In this document: positions 42,814 through 51,271 of the stretch, one piece after another
Layout of the letters: each line of letters begins with the position of its first letter
Position numbering within the stretch: position 1 is the stretch's first letter
Assembly (NCBI GenBank): GCA_947643615.1
Contig: CANRWO010000019.1
Coordinates: 1-57,621 of the forward strand
DNA length: 57,621 nucleotides
From: an uncultured Lachnospiraceae bacterium
GTDB lineage: Bacteria > Bacillota > Clostridia > Lachnospirales > Lachnospiraceae
Direction of reading: 5' to 3'
Position numbers and translations under genes: made by a program
The notes under the pieces: model-generated
Told to the model about the DNA's origin: nothing
The model's input: only the letters and a program-made list of their open reading frames with translations
Databases searched by the model: none

Positions 42814-44192
42814 ACGAAGGCATGGTACAGGACATTGTACAGGAGGTTGTGGCGCAGCTTCAGATCGCGGAACCCGTGGCAAAAAGCCATGGCGTATTCC
42901 CGGATATGAATGCAGCCATTGCGGCCGCCAAGGAGGCACAGGCAGTTATCCGCAGGATGTCCCTGGACCAGAGAGAACAGATTATCAGCAACATCCGCAG
43001 AAAAACCCATGAAAATGCGGAGACATTGGCCAGAATGGGCGTAAACGAGACCGGGATGGGCAATGTGGGGCATAAGATATTAAAGCATCACTTAGTAGCG
43101 GACAAGACTCCGGGCACGGAGGACTTGAAGACCACGGCGTGGTCCGGGGACAGAGGCCTGACCCTGATAGAGATGGGGCCTTTCGGCGTCATCGGGGCAA
43201 TCACTCCCACCACCAATCCCAGTGAGACGGTCATCTGCAATTCCATCGGCATGATCGCGGCAGGGAACACTGTGGTGTTCAATCCCCACCCCGCGGCAAT
43301 CAAGACATCCATCTTTGCGCTGAATCTGATCAACGAGGCTTCCCTGGAAGCGGGCGGCCCGGACAATGTGGCCTGCACCGTGGAGAAGCCTACATTGGAT
43401 ACCAGCGCAGTCATGATGAAACATAAGGATATTCCACTGATTGCGGCAACAGGAGGCCCCGGTGTGGTTACCGCAGTGCTTTCCTCCGGTAAGAGGGGGA
43501 TCGGCGCAGGCGCAGGCAATCCTCCCGCTGTTGTGGACGAGACGGCGGATGTGCGCAAGGCGGCGGAGGATATCGTAAACGGCTGTACCTTCGACAACAA
43601 TCTCCCCTGCATCGCAGAGAAAGAGATTGTGGCGGTAGATTCCATTGCGGACGAGCTGATGCATTACATGATCTCCGAGCAGGGTTGTTTCCTGATCTCC
43701 AAGGAGGAGCAGGATAAGCTGACTTCCGTTGTGCTTACGCCCAAGGGGTTGAACCGTAAGTGTGTGGGGCGTGACGCTAAAACGCTGTTGGGCATGATCG
43801 GCGTGACCGTTCCCGACAATATCCGCTGTATTGTGTTTGAGGGAGAGAAGGAACATCCTCTGATTGCGGAAGAGCTGATGATGCCGATCCTGGGCATGGT
43901 CCGCGCCAGGGATATCGACGATGCCATTGAGAAGGCAGTATGGCTGGAGCATGGCAACCGCCATTCCGCCCATATCCATTCCAAGAACATTGACAATATT
44001 ACAAAGTATGCCAGAGCCATTGACACGGCGATCCTGGTGAAGAACGCGCCTTCATATGCGGCTCTTGGCTTTGGCGGGGAAGGCTATTGTACCTTTACCA
44101 TTGCAAGCCGTACCGGCGAGGGACTGACCAGTGCGAAGTCCTTTACCAAGAGCAGACGCTGCGTTATGGCGGACAGCCTTTGCATACGGTAA
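42804..44192 (+). CDS. pduP: CoA-acylating propionaldehyde dehydrogenase
   Basis: A GTG at 42804 with AAGGAGG seven bases upstream starts this 462-residue enzyme, which oxidises propionaldehyde to propionyl-CoA with NAD+. An N-terminal encapsulation helix (GMVQDIVQEVVAQLQ) is followed by the aldehyde dehydrogenase fold: GPFGVIGAITPTTNPSETV, the catalytic Cys269 in FDNNLPCIAEKE, and GGEGYCTFTIASRTGEG near the C-terminus. This protects the cell from free aldehyde inside the shell. Its NADH is recycled by the alcohol dehydrogenase downstream and possibly by PduS. Confidence 0.93.
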   Translation: MLVNEGMVQDIVQEVVAQLQIAEPVAKSHGVFPDMNAAIAAAKEAQAVIRRMSLDQREQIISNIRRKTHENAETLARMGVNETGMGNVGHKILKHHLVADKTPGTEDLKTTAWSGDRGLTLIEMGPFGVIGAITPTTNPSETVICNSIGMIAAGNTVVFNPHPAAIKTSIFALNLINEASLEAGGPDNVACTVEKPTLDTSAVMMKHKDIPLIAATGGPGVVTAVLSSGKRGIGAGAGNPPAVVDETADVRKAAEDIVNGCTFDNNLPCIAEKEIVAVDSIADELMHYMISEQGCFLISKEEQDKLTSVVLTPKGLNRKCVGRDAKTLLGMIGVTVPDNIRCIVFEGEKEHPLIAEELMMPILGMVRARDIDDAIEKAVWLEHGNRHSAHIHSKNIDNITKYARAIDTAILVKNAPSYAALGFGGEGYCTFTIASRTGEGLTSAKSFTKSRRCVMADSLCIR

Positions 44193-44235
44193 AAAGCTGA
44201 TTTCAAAAAGACTAAATATGGAAAGGAGTCATAAA

Positions 44236-45447
44236 ATGGCTGATACAGCACAGATAGAAGCGATAGTAAAGCAGGTGCTCGCCAATATGGCAGGTTCCGG
44301 CGCGGCAGCGCCCGCGGCGGGCGGCAGCGCGTCAGAGGCTGCGGTTCCCAAGACCGCACATGTGGCAATGCTGACAAGCCTGGAGCATTTTGATGTAAAA
44401 GAATTCCCCATGCCGGAAGTGGGTGACGACGATATTCTGGTAAAGGTGGAAGGCTGCGGCGTCTGCGGTACGGATGCCCATGAGTTCAAGAGAGATCCCT
44501 TCGGCCTGATCCCGGTAGCTTTGGGGCATGAGGGAACCGGCGAAATTGTTAAGATGGGTAAGAACGTGAAGAAGGACAGCGCAGGCAAGGATCTGAAGCT
44601 GGGCGACAAGGTGGTAACCTGTATGATCTTCAAGGACAACCCGGATATTACCATGTATGACCTGAACAAGCAGAATGTGGGCGGCGCGGATGTATACGGC
44701 CTGCTTCCCGATGACGATATCCATTTGAACGGCTGGTTCTCCGATTACATTCTCATCAGAGGAGGTTCCACCGTATTCAATGTAAGCGACCTGGATCTCT
44801 ATTCCAGAGTGCTGATCGAGCCCTGCGCAGTGCTCATCCATGCGGTGGAGCGTGCCAAGAGCACCGGCATCCTGCGCTTCAACTCCAGAGTGGTGGTTCA
44901 GGGATGCGGCCCTATCGGCCTGATCTGTATCGCAATCCTGCGCACCATGGGGATCAACAACATTGTTGCGGTGGACGGCGAGAATAAGCGCCTTGAATTT
45001 GCAAAGGAGCTGGGAGCTTCCGATTATGTGAACTTCAAGGACCACAAGGGGATCGAGGCGCTCTCCGGCGCTGTGGCAGAGAAGTTTGACGGTCATCTGG
45101 CTGATTTTGCATTCCAGTGTACCGGTTCCCCCGCAGGACATTCCAATATCTATAAGTTCATCCGCAACGGCGGCGGACTTTGTGAGCTGGGATTCTTCAT
45201 CAACGGCGGCGATGCAACCATTAATCCCCACTTTGATATCTGCTCCAAGGAGATCACCACTGTGGGTTCCTGGGTGTATACATTGAGGGATTATGCCACC
45301 ACCTTTGATTTCTTAAAGAGTGCGAAGAAGATGGGACTTCCCATCGATAAGCTGATTACCCATACCTATCCTCTGGAGGAGATCAACGAGGCATTGAAGA
45401 CCAATCTGGCGATGACCGGATTAAAGATTGCCATTATCAACAAATAG
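44236..45447 (+). CDS. Zinc-dependent alcohol dehydrogenase with encapsulation peptide
   Basis: The ATG at 44236 follows GGAAAGGAG. The 403-residue protein has an N-terminal encapsulation helix (AQIEAIVKQVLANMAG), an Ala/Gly-rich linker (to about residue 40), then an MDR-type dehydrogenase: catalytic zinc residues in GCGVCGTDAHEF and LGHEGTGEIV, and the nucleotide site VVVQGCGPIGLICIA. The usual four-Cys structural zinc lobe is not present. It could reduce lactaldehyde to propanediol or propionaldehyde to propanol, regenerating NAD+. Iron-type alcohol dehydrogenases are more common in microcompartments, so the enzyme class is notable. Confidence 0.85.
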   Translation: MADTAQIEAIVKQVLANMAGSGAAAPAAGGSASEAAVPKTAHVAMLTSLEHFDVKEFPMPEVGDDDILVKVEGCGVCGTDAHEFKRDPFGLIPVALGHEGTGEIVKMGKNVKKDSAGKDLKLGDKVVTCMIFKDNPDITMYDLNKQNVGGADVYGLLPDDDIHLNGWFSDYILIRGGSTVFNVSDLDLYSRVLIEPCAVLIHAVERAKSTGILRFNSRVVVQGCGPIGLICIAILRTMGINNIVAVDGENKRLEFAKELGASDYVNFKDHKGIEALSGAVAEKFDGHLADFAFQCTGSPAGHSNIYKFIRNGGGLCELGFFINGGDATINPHFDICSKEITTVGSWVYTLRDYATTFDFLKSAKKMGLPIDKLITHTYPLEEINEALKTNLAMTGLKIAIINK

Positions 45448-45477
45448 TGGTTGATGCAGTCCCAGTGTACTGACCGT

Positions 45478-45611
45478 ATTACATTTCGCTGAATACCTTG
45501 CCTGAATTTCCATCTGCAGCGTTAGAGTTCCTAGACGTAGCCATCGCTACGCCGTCGGAAATCTGCCTTGCAGGCTGAAAATTCATTCTGCGCTATTTAG
45601 CTGAAAGTAAT
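45478..45611. repeat. 134-bp imperfect palindrome (MITE-like) inside the microcompartment operon
   Basis: The ends ATTACATTTCGCTGAATA and, in reverse complement, ATTACTTTCAGCTAAATA match at about 13 of 18 positions. Inner arms around CATCTGCAG/CTTGCAGG and a central GACGTAGC/GCTACG hairpin extend the palindrome. It fills most of the 250-bp gap between the alcohol dehydrogenase and the first shell gene. It could be a decayed MITE or a transcript-processing hairpin. No second copy was noticed in the window. Confidence 0.5.
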
Positions 45612-45697
45612 CAGGCCAGCACACTGGAAGTATGACACTTCCAAACAGGTAGCCGGTGTCCGCGGAAGCGGTCCGGGCAGACAGAAATGAGGATGAT

Positions 45698-46012
45698 ATG
45701 GAAGAAGCGGTAGGAATTTTGGAGGTATACGGTCTGGCTTGTGCATTCCTTGCAGCCGATGCGGGGTGCAAGGCGGCCAGCGTCAGGCTGGAACCCTTCG
45801 ATAAAAATAAACCTGCAAACGCAGATGCGTTACCGGTGCCCTTATTGGTAACGGTCAAATTCCGGGGTTCCGTTGCGGATGTGGAAGCGGCTATGGCGGC
45901 GGGAGAGGCGATGGCCGAATCTCTCACCGGCGTGGTACAGAAGCATATCATTGCAAGGCCTACGGAAGACACGGAAAAGATGTTGAAGCTGAACGCTTTT
46001 GACAGGAATTAA
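45698..46012 (+). CDS. BMC-H shell protein (divergent, 104 residues)
   Basis: The ATG at 45698 gives MEEAVGILEVYGLACAFLAADAGCKAA, the usual BMC-domain opening; the frame is open further upstream but without homology. Compared with PduA-type proteins there is an insertion of about ten residues (FDKNKPANADALPVP) after the second strand, and the pore-loop region is altered. It forms hexameric tiles of the shell and may offer a different pore. It is the first of four consecutive BMC-H genes. Confidence 0.85.
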   Translation: MEEAVGILEVYGLACAFLAADAGCKAASVRLEPFDKNKPANADALPVPLLVTVKFRGSVADVEAAMAAGEAMAESLTGVVQKHIIARPTEDTEKMLKLNAFDRN

Positions 46013-46074
46013 TCCGGTACATTTAAAAAGTTATTTGCCCATAAGCGTATGCTTATGTAAGAAAGGAGATCATT

Positions 46075-46350
46075 ATGGCACAGGAAGCATTAGGAATGGT
46101 AGAAACAAGAGGTCTGACAGCAGCAATTGAAGCCGCTGATGCCATGACCAAGTCCGCAGAAGTAACACTGGTGGGTACCGAGAAAATCGGTTCCGGTCTG
46201 GTAACCGTTATGGTGCGCGGCGACGTAGGGGCTGTGAAGGCATCTGTTGAGAGCGGATCCGCAGCGGCCAGCAGGCTTGGCGAACTGGTGGCGGCACATG
46301 TGATTCCCCGCCCCCATACGGATGTGGAGAAGATCCTTCCCAAGATCTAA
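46075..46350 (+). CDS. BMC-H shell protein (PduA/EutM type)
   Basis: This 91-residue protein is a canonical hexameric shell protein: [24 protein letters not shown], then [22 protein letters not shown] with the pore-lining KIGSG, and a C-terminal [16 protein letters not shown]. The AGAAAGGAG ribosome site is strong, fitting its role as a major shell component. It is about 89 percent identical to the protein at 46836, indicating a recent duplication with an unlike BMC-H gene between the two. Confidence 0.95.
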   Translation: MAQEALGMVETRGLTAAIEAADAMTKSAEVTLVGTEKIGSGLVTVMVRGDVGAVKASVESGSAAASRLGELVAAHVIPRPHTDVEKILPKI

Positions 46351-46423
46351 TCGCGGAAGGGATGAACATTGTTTGTGCCGATTGTGTCGGCATGACGGAA
46401 AGTATAGAAGAAGGAGCCGGAAA

Positions 46424-46759
46424 ATGAGCAATACATCATTAGGCTTTATCGAAATTTCAGGTGTGGTTGCCGCGGTGGACGCGCTGGATATCATGTGTAA
46501 GGCTTCCGGCGTGGAGCTGGTCACCTGGGAGAGAAAACTGGGCGGGCGCTTGGTCACCATTGTGGTCAAGGGTGATATAGCGTCTGTCACGGAGGCCGTG
46601 GAAACTGCGGCAAACAGCGGGATCAAGAAGCCTGTGGCAAAAGGCGTGATTGCGAACCCTCACGAGGAAATCTGGCGGCTTGTAAAGCTCAGCGCCAGCC
46701 GATTCCGGGATAAGAAGGAAGTGAGTATACTGGATGCCCAGACGATCCAGGAGGTATAA
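46424..46759 (+). CDS. BMC-H shell protein (variant with C-terminal extension)
   Basis: The ATG at 46424 follows AAGGAGCC. The 111-residue protein opens MSNTSLGFIEISGVVAAVDALDIM, with a pore segment WERKLGGRLVTIVVKGDI that differs from KIGSG, and a C-terminal extension past the BMC fold (SRFRDKKEVSILDAQTIQEV). It is a shell tile with a distinct, probably more positively charged pore surface. The tail may contact cargo or other shell proteins. Confidence 0.9.
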   Translation: MSNTSLGFIEISGVVAAVDALDIMCKASGVELVTWERKLGGRLVTIVVKGDIASVTEAVETAANSGIKKPVAKGVIANPHEEIWRLVKLSASRFRDKKEVSILDAQTIQEV

Positions 46760-46835
46760 GATTCAAAATTTTATGCTGCCGGAGGCAGTGTAAATGTGAA
46801 AGCGTAAACGAAATTAAAAATCAGGAGGAAAAGAA

Positions 46836-47117
46836 ATGGCACAGGAAGCATTGGGAATGGTGGAAACAAGAGGTCTGGTTGCGGCAATCGAAGCAGCAGA
46901 CGCTATGTGTAAGGCAGCAAATGTTACGCTGGTAGGGACCGAGAAGATCGGATCCGGCCTGGTAACGGTAATGGTACGTGGTGATGTGGGGGCAGTGAAG
47001 TCTTCTGTAGAAGCGGGTTCCGCAAGCGCATCCAAGCTGGGTGAGCTGGTAGCTACCCATGTAATCCCTCGTCCTCATACGGATGTGGAGATGATCCTTC
47101 CCAAGATCAAGGACTGA
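46836..47117 (+). CDS. BMC-H shell protein (PduA/EutM type, second copy)
   Basis: This 93-residue paralogue of the protein at 46075 has about ten substitutions, mostly conservative, and an added KD at the end. It has the same KIGSG pore loop and PRPHTDV tail. It has a strong AGGAGGAAAAG ribosome site. It is probably a major shell building block. A strong intercistronic hairpin follows. Confidence 0.95.
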   Translation: MAQEALGMVETRGLVAAIEAADAMCKAANVTLVGTEKIGSGLVTVMVRGDVGAVKSSVEAGSASASKLGELVATHVIPRPHTDVEMILPKIKD

Positions 47118-47126
47118 TAATGTAAA

Positions 47127-47176
47127 AGGAGCTACGTCCGGTGTCCCCATGAAAGGAAGGATGCCGGACAGCTCCT
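47127..47176 (+). other. Intercistronic hairpin between shell gene and pduL
   Basis: AGGAGCT-GTCCGG (47127-47141, AC bulge) pairs with CCGGAC-AGCTCCT (47164-47176), a 13-bp stem without a T-tract. A second, weaker stem (GAACC..TTCC/GGAA..GGTTC) lies at about 47200-47225. They may set mRNA stability so that shell genes exceed the enzyme genes. Confidence 0.55.
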
Positions 47177-47256
47177 GAAATCTTTCAAGCTACTTATTTG
47201 AACCTGTTCCCCACAGGAAGGGTTCATGCCGTTTATACGGCGGAATGAGAGGAAAC

Positions 47257-47901
47257 ATGGAACAACAGACAGTGGAAGCGATCACAAAGGCGGTTATTGA
47301 GACCATCAATAAAATGGACGGCAAAACCAATGGTTATCAGGTTCCGGTGGGTGTGTCCGCAAGGCATATCCATTTGACTCAGCAGGATGTGGAGACCTTG
47401 TTCGGGGAAGGCTATCATCTGACCAAGAAGAAAGACCTGATGGGCGGACAGTATGCGTGCAATGAAACGGTTACTATCGTAGGCATAAAGCTTCGCGCCA
47501 TTGAGAATGTAAGAGTTCTGGGGCCTGTGAGAAAGGCGTCCCAGGTTGAAATCTCAGCCACAGACGCCATGAAGCTGGGCATTGCGGCGCCCGTCCGGGA
47601 GTCCGGGAATGTGGCGGCAAGCGCTCCTATCGCAGTAGTCGGGCCGAAGGGTGCGATCTACATGAAAGAGGGATGCATCATAGCCATGCGCCATATCCAC
47701 ATGTCACCTGCGGACGCGGCGGCAGCCGGGGTCCACGACGGTGATATCGTGTCTGTGAAGGCGGACAATGAAAGAGGTACCGTGTTCAATCAGGTGAAGA
47801 TTCGTGTGGATGAAAGCTTTACCCTGGAAATGCATATTGATACCGACGAGGCGAATGCCAGCAAGATCAAGACCGGCGATAAGGTTATGATCATCAGGTA
47901 A
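47257..47901 (+). CDS. pduL: Phosphate propanoyltransferase
   Basis: The ATG at 47257 follows AGAGGA. The 214-residue enzyme converts propionyl-CoA and phosphate to propionyl phosphate, recycling CoA inside the shell. An N-terminal encapsulation helix (QTVEAITKAVIETINKM) precedes the two PduL beta-barrel domains with the zinc-ligand motifs VSARHIHLTQQD and IIAMRHIHMSPADA. Length and motif order match the family. It lies between the BMC-H block and the BMC-P gene. Confidence 0.95.
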   Translation: MEQQTVEAITKAVIETINKMDGKTNGYQVPVGVSARHIHLTQQDVETLFGEGYHLTKKKDLMGGQYACNETVTIVGIKLRAIENVRVLGPVRKASQVEISATDAMKLGIAAPVRESGNVAASAPIAVVGPKGAIYMKEGCIIAMRHIHMSPADAAAAGVHDGDIVSVKADNERGTVFNQVKIRVDESFTLEMHIDTDEANASKIKTGDKVMIIR

Positions 47902-47927
47902 TAACGGAGTGAACAGTAATTATTTGG

Positions 47928-48048
47928 TGGGCGGACGGCATCCGGAAAGCTTTCTGTCAATCCGGACACTGCTGCTCGGAAAATGAGGCCACAGGAAGGT
48001 TTTCGGAGGCAGCGATATGTGAAAAGCCGGAAGGGAGCCGTCCGTCCA
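47928..48048 (+). other. Long-range stem in the gap before the BMC-P gene
   Basis: TGGGCGGACGGC (47928-47939) and GCCGTCCGTCCA (48037-48048) form a 12-bp stem with one G-U pair, enclosing 97 bases with smaller hairpins (CCGGA..TCCGG). It ends just before the AGGAGA ribosome site of the pentamer gene, and so may keep the vertex protein at a low level. Confidence 0.5.
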
Positions 48049-48068
48049 CACAACAGGAGATAGGTGCC

Positions 48069-48317
48069 ATGGTGATTGGAAAAGTAGTGGGAAGCATTGT
48101 TTCTACCCGCAAATGTGAAAATCTGGTGGGAAATAAGTTTATGATCATTGAACCTCTGGAGGAGATGGCATCAGGCGCCTCCAGGTTTGTGGCCATCGAC
48201 AATATCGGCGCGGGAATCGGGGAGACGGTCCTGGTGGTCACAGGCAGCGGCGCCAGGGTGGGCATGGAGAATGTTCCCGTAGATGCGGCAATCGTAGGTA
48301 TCGTGGATGAGAAATAG
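48069..48317 (+). CDS. BMC-P shell vertex protein (EutN/CcmL type)
   Basis: This 82-residue pentameric shell protein caps the microcompartment vertices. It opens MVIGKVVGSIVSTRKCENLVG and contains the family signature around FVAIDNIGAGIGETVLVVTGS and a closing VDAAIVGIVDEK. It is the only BMC-P gene in the locus, consistent with a complete shell with the four BMC-H proteins and the BMC-T protein. The upstream long-range stem may limit its translation. Confidence 0.95.
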   Translation: MVIGKVVGSIVSTRKCENLVGNKFMIIEPLEEMASGASRFVAIDNIGAGIGETVLVVTGSGARVGMENVPVDAAIVGIVDEK

Positions 48318-48398
48318 CGGTGCCGCTTAAAAGGATACATTTAGTCCGGTGCCTTTTGGATATGCTGAACTCAAAAAACTGACAGTATTTCAGAATGG

Positions 48399-49751
48399 AT
48401 GATGAATATGGAGATTCAGGAGTTAAAGAGTATTTTACAAAATGCAGGTGCAGCAGGCGCAGGAGGCGCAGGCTTTCCCACCTATGGGAAGCTGGATGAA
48501 CGCGCCGAAGTGATCTTGATGAACTGTGCGGAGTGTGAGCCGCTGCTTAAGCTGCACAGGCAGCTGCTGGAGCAGTGTGCCGGAGAAATATTGAAAGCCT
48601 TTGACATGATCGCCCGGACGGTGGGGGCGAAGGAAGCTGTCATCGGCATTAAAAAGGAATATAAGGCGACATTAAAAGCCATAAACAGATACATAGATGC
48701 ATACCCCAACATGCGTATTCAGCTTCTGGACGGCGCATATCCCATGGGGGATGAAGTGGTGTTGATCTACGAGGCCACGGGAAGAGTCATCCGTCCGGGA
48801 GGACTGCCCATTGAGGAGGGGGTTGCCGTTTTCAATGTGGAGACGGTGTACAATGTATATCGTGCGGTGGAGAGGGACATACCGGTGATTGATAAGCTGG
48901 TGACCGTGGTGGGAGAGGTGGAACACCCCATAACCGTCAGAGTCCCTTTGGGCGCATCCCTGAAAGATGTGGTGGCATATGCAGGGGAAACGACCGCCGG
49001 TGATCCGGCGTATCTGGTGGGAGGCCCTATGATGGGAAACCTGGCGGATGAGGCGGCTGTGGTGACAAAGACCACCAATGCGGTGATCGTATTGGATAAG
49101 TCTCATTCCCTGATCCGCAGGAAGGGCCGGAACGCGGCCATTGACTTAAAGCGTGCGGCTTCCGCCTGCTGCCAGTGTGAGACCTGTACCAGCCTGTGTC
49201 CCAGGCATGCGCTGGGGCATCCCATTGAACCCCATAAATTTATGCGCAGTGCGGCAAACCAGGACTTTCAGGATACCAGCGTGTTCCTGAACACTATGTT
49301 CTGCAGTTCCTGCGGACTCTGTGAGAACTTTTCCTGCCCCCAGGGACTCTCCCCCAGAAGCCTTATCGCGGATTATAAGCTGGGACTGAGAAAGGCAGGC
49401 GTGAAGCCGCCCGCGGACGTGAAACCGGCTCCCGTGAAGGACAGCAGGCAGTACCGCAAGGTTCCCGAGGAACGCCTGGCGGCGAGGCTGGGACTTTCCC
49501 GGTACGATGCGGAAGCCCCCCTGCAGGAGGACGGGTACTGGAAAGAACAGGATATCATTCACAAAGTAAAGATTATGATGAGCCAGCATATCGGTGCGCC
49601 GGCGGTTCCCATGGTGGAAGCCGGGGCAAGGGTAAAGGCGGGGGATATGATTGCAAAGCCGGGCAGCGGGTTAAGTGTGGCGGTTCATGCTTCCATGGAC
49701 GGAATCGTCAGGGAAGTTACGGATAAATATATTGTGATTACAGAGAGGTAA
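48399..49751 (+). CDS. pduS: PduS-type electron-transfer flavoprotein (RnfC-like)
   Basis: This 450-residue protein has an N-terminal glycine-rich FMN/NADH-binding region (AGAAGAGGAGFPTYGKL), an SLBB segment, two ferredoxin motifs CCQCETCTSLCP and CSSCGLCENFSCP, and a C-terminal barrel-sandwich region. Its length equals typical PduS. It probably passes electrons from NADH across the shell through the FeS site of the neighbouring PduT. In this B12-independent system it cannot serve cobalamin reduction, so redox balance or radical-enzyme reduction is more likely. The start may be the ATG at 48408; the ribosome site is weak. Confidence 0.92.
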   Translation: MMNMEIQELKSILQNAGAAGAGGAGFPTYGKLDERAEVILMNCAECEPLLKLHRQLLEQCAGEILKAFDMIARTVGAKEAVIGIKKEYKATLKAINRYIDAYPNMRIQLLDGAYPMGDEVVLIYEATGRVIRPGGLPIEEGVAVFNVETVYNVYRAVERDIPVIDKLVTVVGEVEHPITVRVPLGASLKDVVAYAGETTAGDPAYLVGGPMMGNLADEAAVVTKTTNAVIVLDKSHSLIRRKGRNAAIDLKRAASACCQCETCTSLCPRHALGHPIEPHKFMRSAANQDFQDTSVFLNTMFCSSCGLCENFSCPQGLSPRSLIADYKLGLRKAGVKPPADVKPAPVKDSRQYRKVPEERLAARLGLSRYDAEAPLQEDGYWKEQDIIHKVKIMMSQHIGAPAVPMVEAGARVKAGDMIAKPGSGLSVAVHASMDGIVREVTDKYIVITER

Positions 49752-49755
49752 GGCC

Positions 49756-50304
49756 ATGAGCAGAGCGTTAGGAATGATTGAATTTAAGACAGTATCCACA
49801 GGGGTCACTGCGGCGGATGCCATGGTAAAGACGGCGGCGGTGGAGCTGGTGGAGGCACAGGTGGTCTGCCCCGGCAAATACATAGCGCTGATCACCGGTG
49901 ATCTCAGCGCAGTGGATGCCGCGGTGGCGACGGCTAAGGCCCGGTACGGAGAGCAGCTGATCGACAGCTTTGTGCTGGGCAATCCGGATGAGGGGATATT
50001 CCCTGCTATCTATGGCACAACTCATATCGAAAAGGTAAGCTCCCTGGGAGTGCTGGAAACTTTTGACGCGGCCTCCATTATCGTAGCTGCGGATGTAGCT
50101 GCCAAGACTTCCGAAGTGGAGCTGATCGAGCTTCGTGTGGCAAAGGGAATGTGCGGGAAATCTTATGTGTACCTGTGCGGGGAGGTATCCGCGGTGGATG
50201 CTGCCATCGCCAGGGCAAAGGCGGCTGTGGCGGAGAGCGGAATGTATCTGGATTCCACGGTGATCGCCCATCCCGACGACCAGATTATCAAGTCCATACT
50301 GTAA
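49756..50304 (+). CDS. pduT: BMC-T shell protein, PduT type (FeS-binding)
   Basis: This 182-residue protein contains two BMC domains in tandem (SRALGMIEFKTVSTGVTAADAM; VSSLGVLETFDAASIIVAADVA). Cys38 in VVCPGKYIALITGD occupies the position of the PduT cysteine that ligates a [4Fe-4S] cluster in the trimer pore. The gene starts four bases after pduS, matching their functional pairing for electron transfer through the shell. It is the only trimer-type shell protein in the locus. Confidence 0.93.
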   Translation: MSRALGMIEFKTVSTGVTAADAMVKTAAVELVEAQVVCPGKYIALITGDLSAVDAAVATAKARYGEQLIDSFVLGNPDEGIFPAIYGTTHIEKVSSLGVLETFDAASIIVAADVAAKTSEVELIELRVAKGMCGKSYVYLCGEVSAVDAAIARAKAAVAESGMYLDSTVIAHPDDQIIKSIL

Positions 50305-50479
50305 GGGCATGTGACCCACACCTCAGGGGACGGCCCCTGTCTCTATGGCAGTCCTCCGGGATTGGATGAGCCGGAGAGCCGCTGTTTCCGGGTGGGAGAA
50401 TCTGTGTTTACAGTATGATCGGAGACGGGCAGATTGCCGTAACGGTATATAGCAGCAATTGGGACAGGAGGTGCACAAC

Positions 50480-51271
50480 GTGCTGGCAGCCGAGCGCAGA
50501 AATCTGATTTTGGAAAAATTGCAGGAAGAGAAAAAGGTAATTGTCAGTGAACTGAGTGCGCTCTTTGAGGTTTCGGAGGAAACGATCCGCCGGGACCTGG
50601 ATAAGCTTGACAAGGACGGCCTTGCCACCAAGAGCTACGGCGGAGCCGTCTTAAACGAGATTTCCGGTATCGACATGCCTTTTAATATCCGTAAGAAACG
50701 GAATATGGAAGGGAAGCAGGTGATTGCCGGCCTGGTGGCCGGTCTGGTACAGGAGGGGGAGCATATCATTGTAGATCCCAGCACCACAGCGGTTTCCATT
50801 GTAAAGGCCTTAAAAAGCCGGAAACGGCTGACGGTGATCACCAATTCCATTGAAGTACTGGTGGAACTGTCCGATGTCAGCGGGTGGGATATTATTTCCA
50901 CCGGGGGCACACTGCGGGAGAATTATCTGGCGCTGGTGGGGCCGAAGGCCATGGAAGGGGTCAGCTCTTTCAATGCGGATAAGGTGATCCTGTCCTGCAA
51001 GGGCATCGATATGGAAAAAGGCATTACGGACGCCAATGAAATGTTTTCCCAGGTGAAGCAGACAATGCTAAAATGTGCGAAGCAGCGAATATTGGCGGTG
51101 GATCACACAAAATTTGACAATATAGCTTTTTCACGGATCTGCAAACTGTCAGCTATTGATATGGTAGTGACGGATCTGCGTCCCTCGGAAGAATGGATGA
51201 ATTACTTTGCGGAGAAAGGAATCGAGTGTCTCTATGGCAGGACAGACGAAGACAATAGCCTTTGCCAATAA
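50480..51271 (+). CDS. DeoR-family transcriptional regulator
   Basis: A GTG at 50480 with AGGAGGT seven bases upstream is the likely start (MLAAERRNLILEKLQEEKKV). The 263-residue protein has the N-terminal DeoR winged helix (VSELSALFEVSEETIRRDLDKLDKDG) and a C-terminal sugar-phosphate sensor (DPSTTAVSIVKALK; VGPKAMEGVSSFNADK). Such regulators usually repress sugar operons and respond to a phosphorylated intermediate, here plausibly a fuculose- or rhamnulose-phosphate or DHAP. The palindrome overlapping the -35 box at 41323-41339 is a candidate operator. The ParA gene overlaps its end by 38 bases. Confidence 0.9.
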   Translation: MLAAERRNLILEKLQEEKKVIVSELSALFEVSEETIRRDLDKLDKDGLATKSYGGAVLNEISGIDMPFNIRKKRNMEGKQVIAGLVAGLVQEGEHIIVDPSTTAVSIVKALKSRKRLTVITNSIEVLVELSDVSGWDIISTGGTLRENYLALVGPKAMEGVSSFNADKVILSCKGIDMEKGITDANEMFSQVKQTMLKCAKQRILAVDHTKFDNIAFSRICKLSAIDMVVTDLRPSEEWMNYFAEKGIECLYGRTDEDNSLCQ

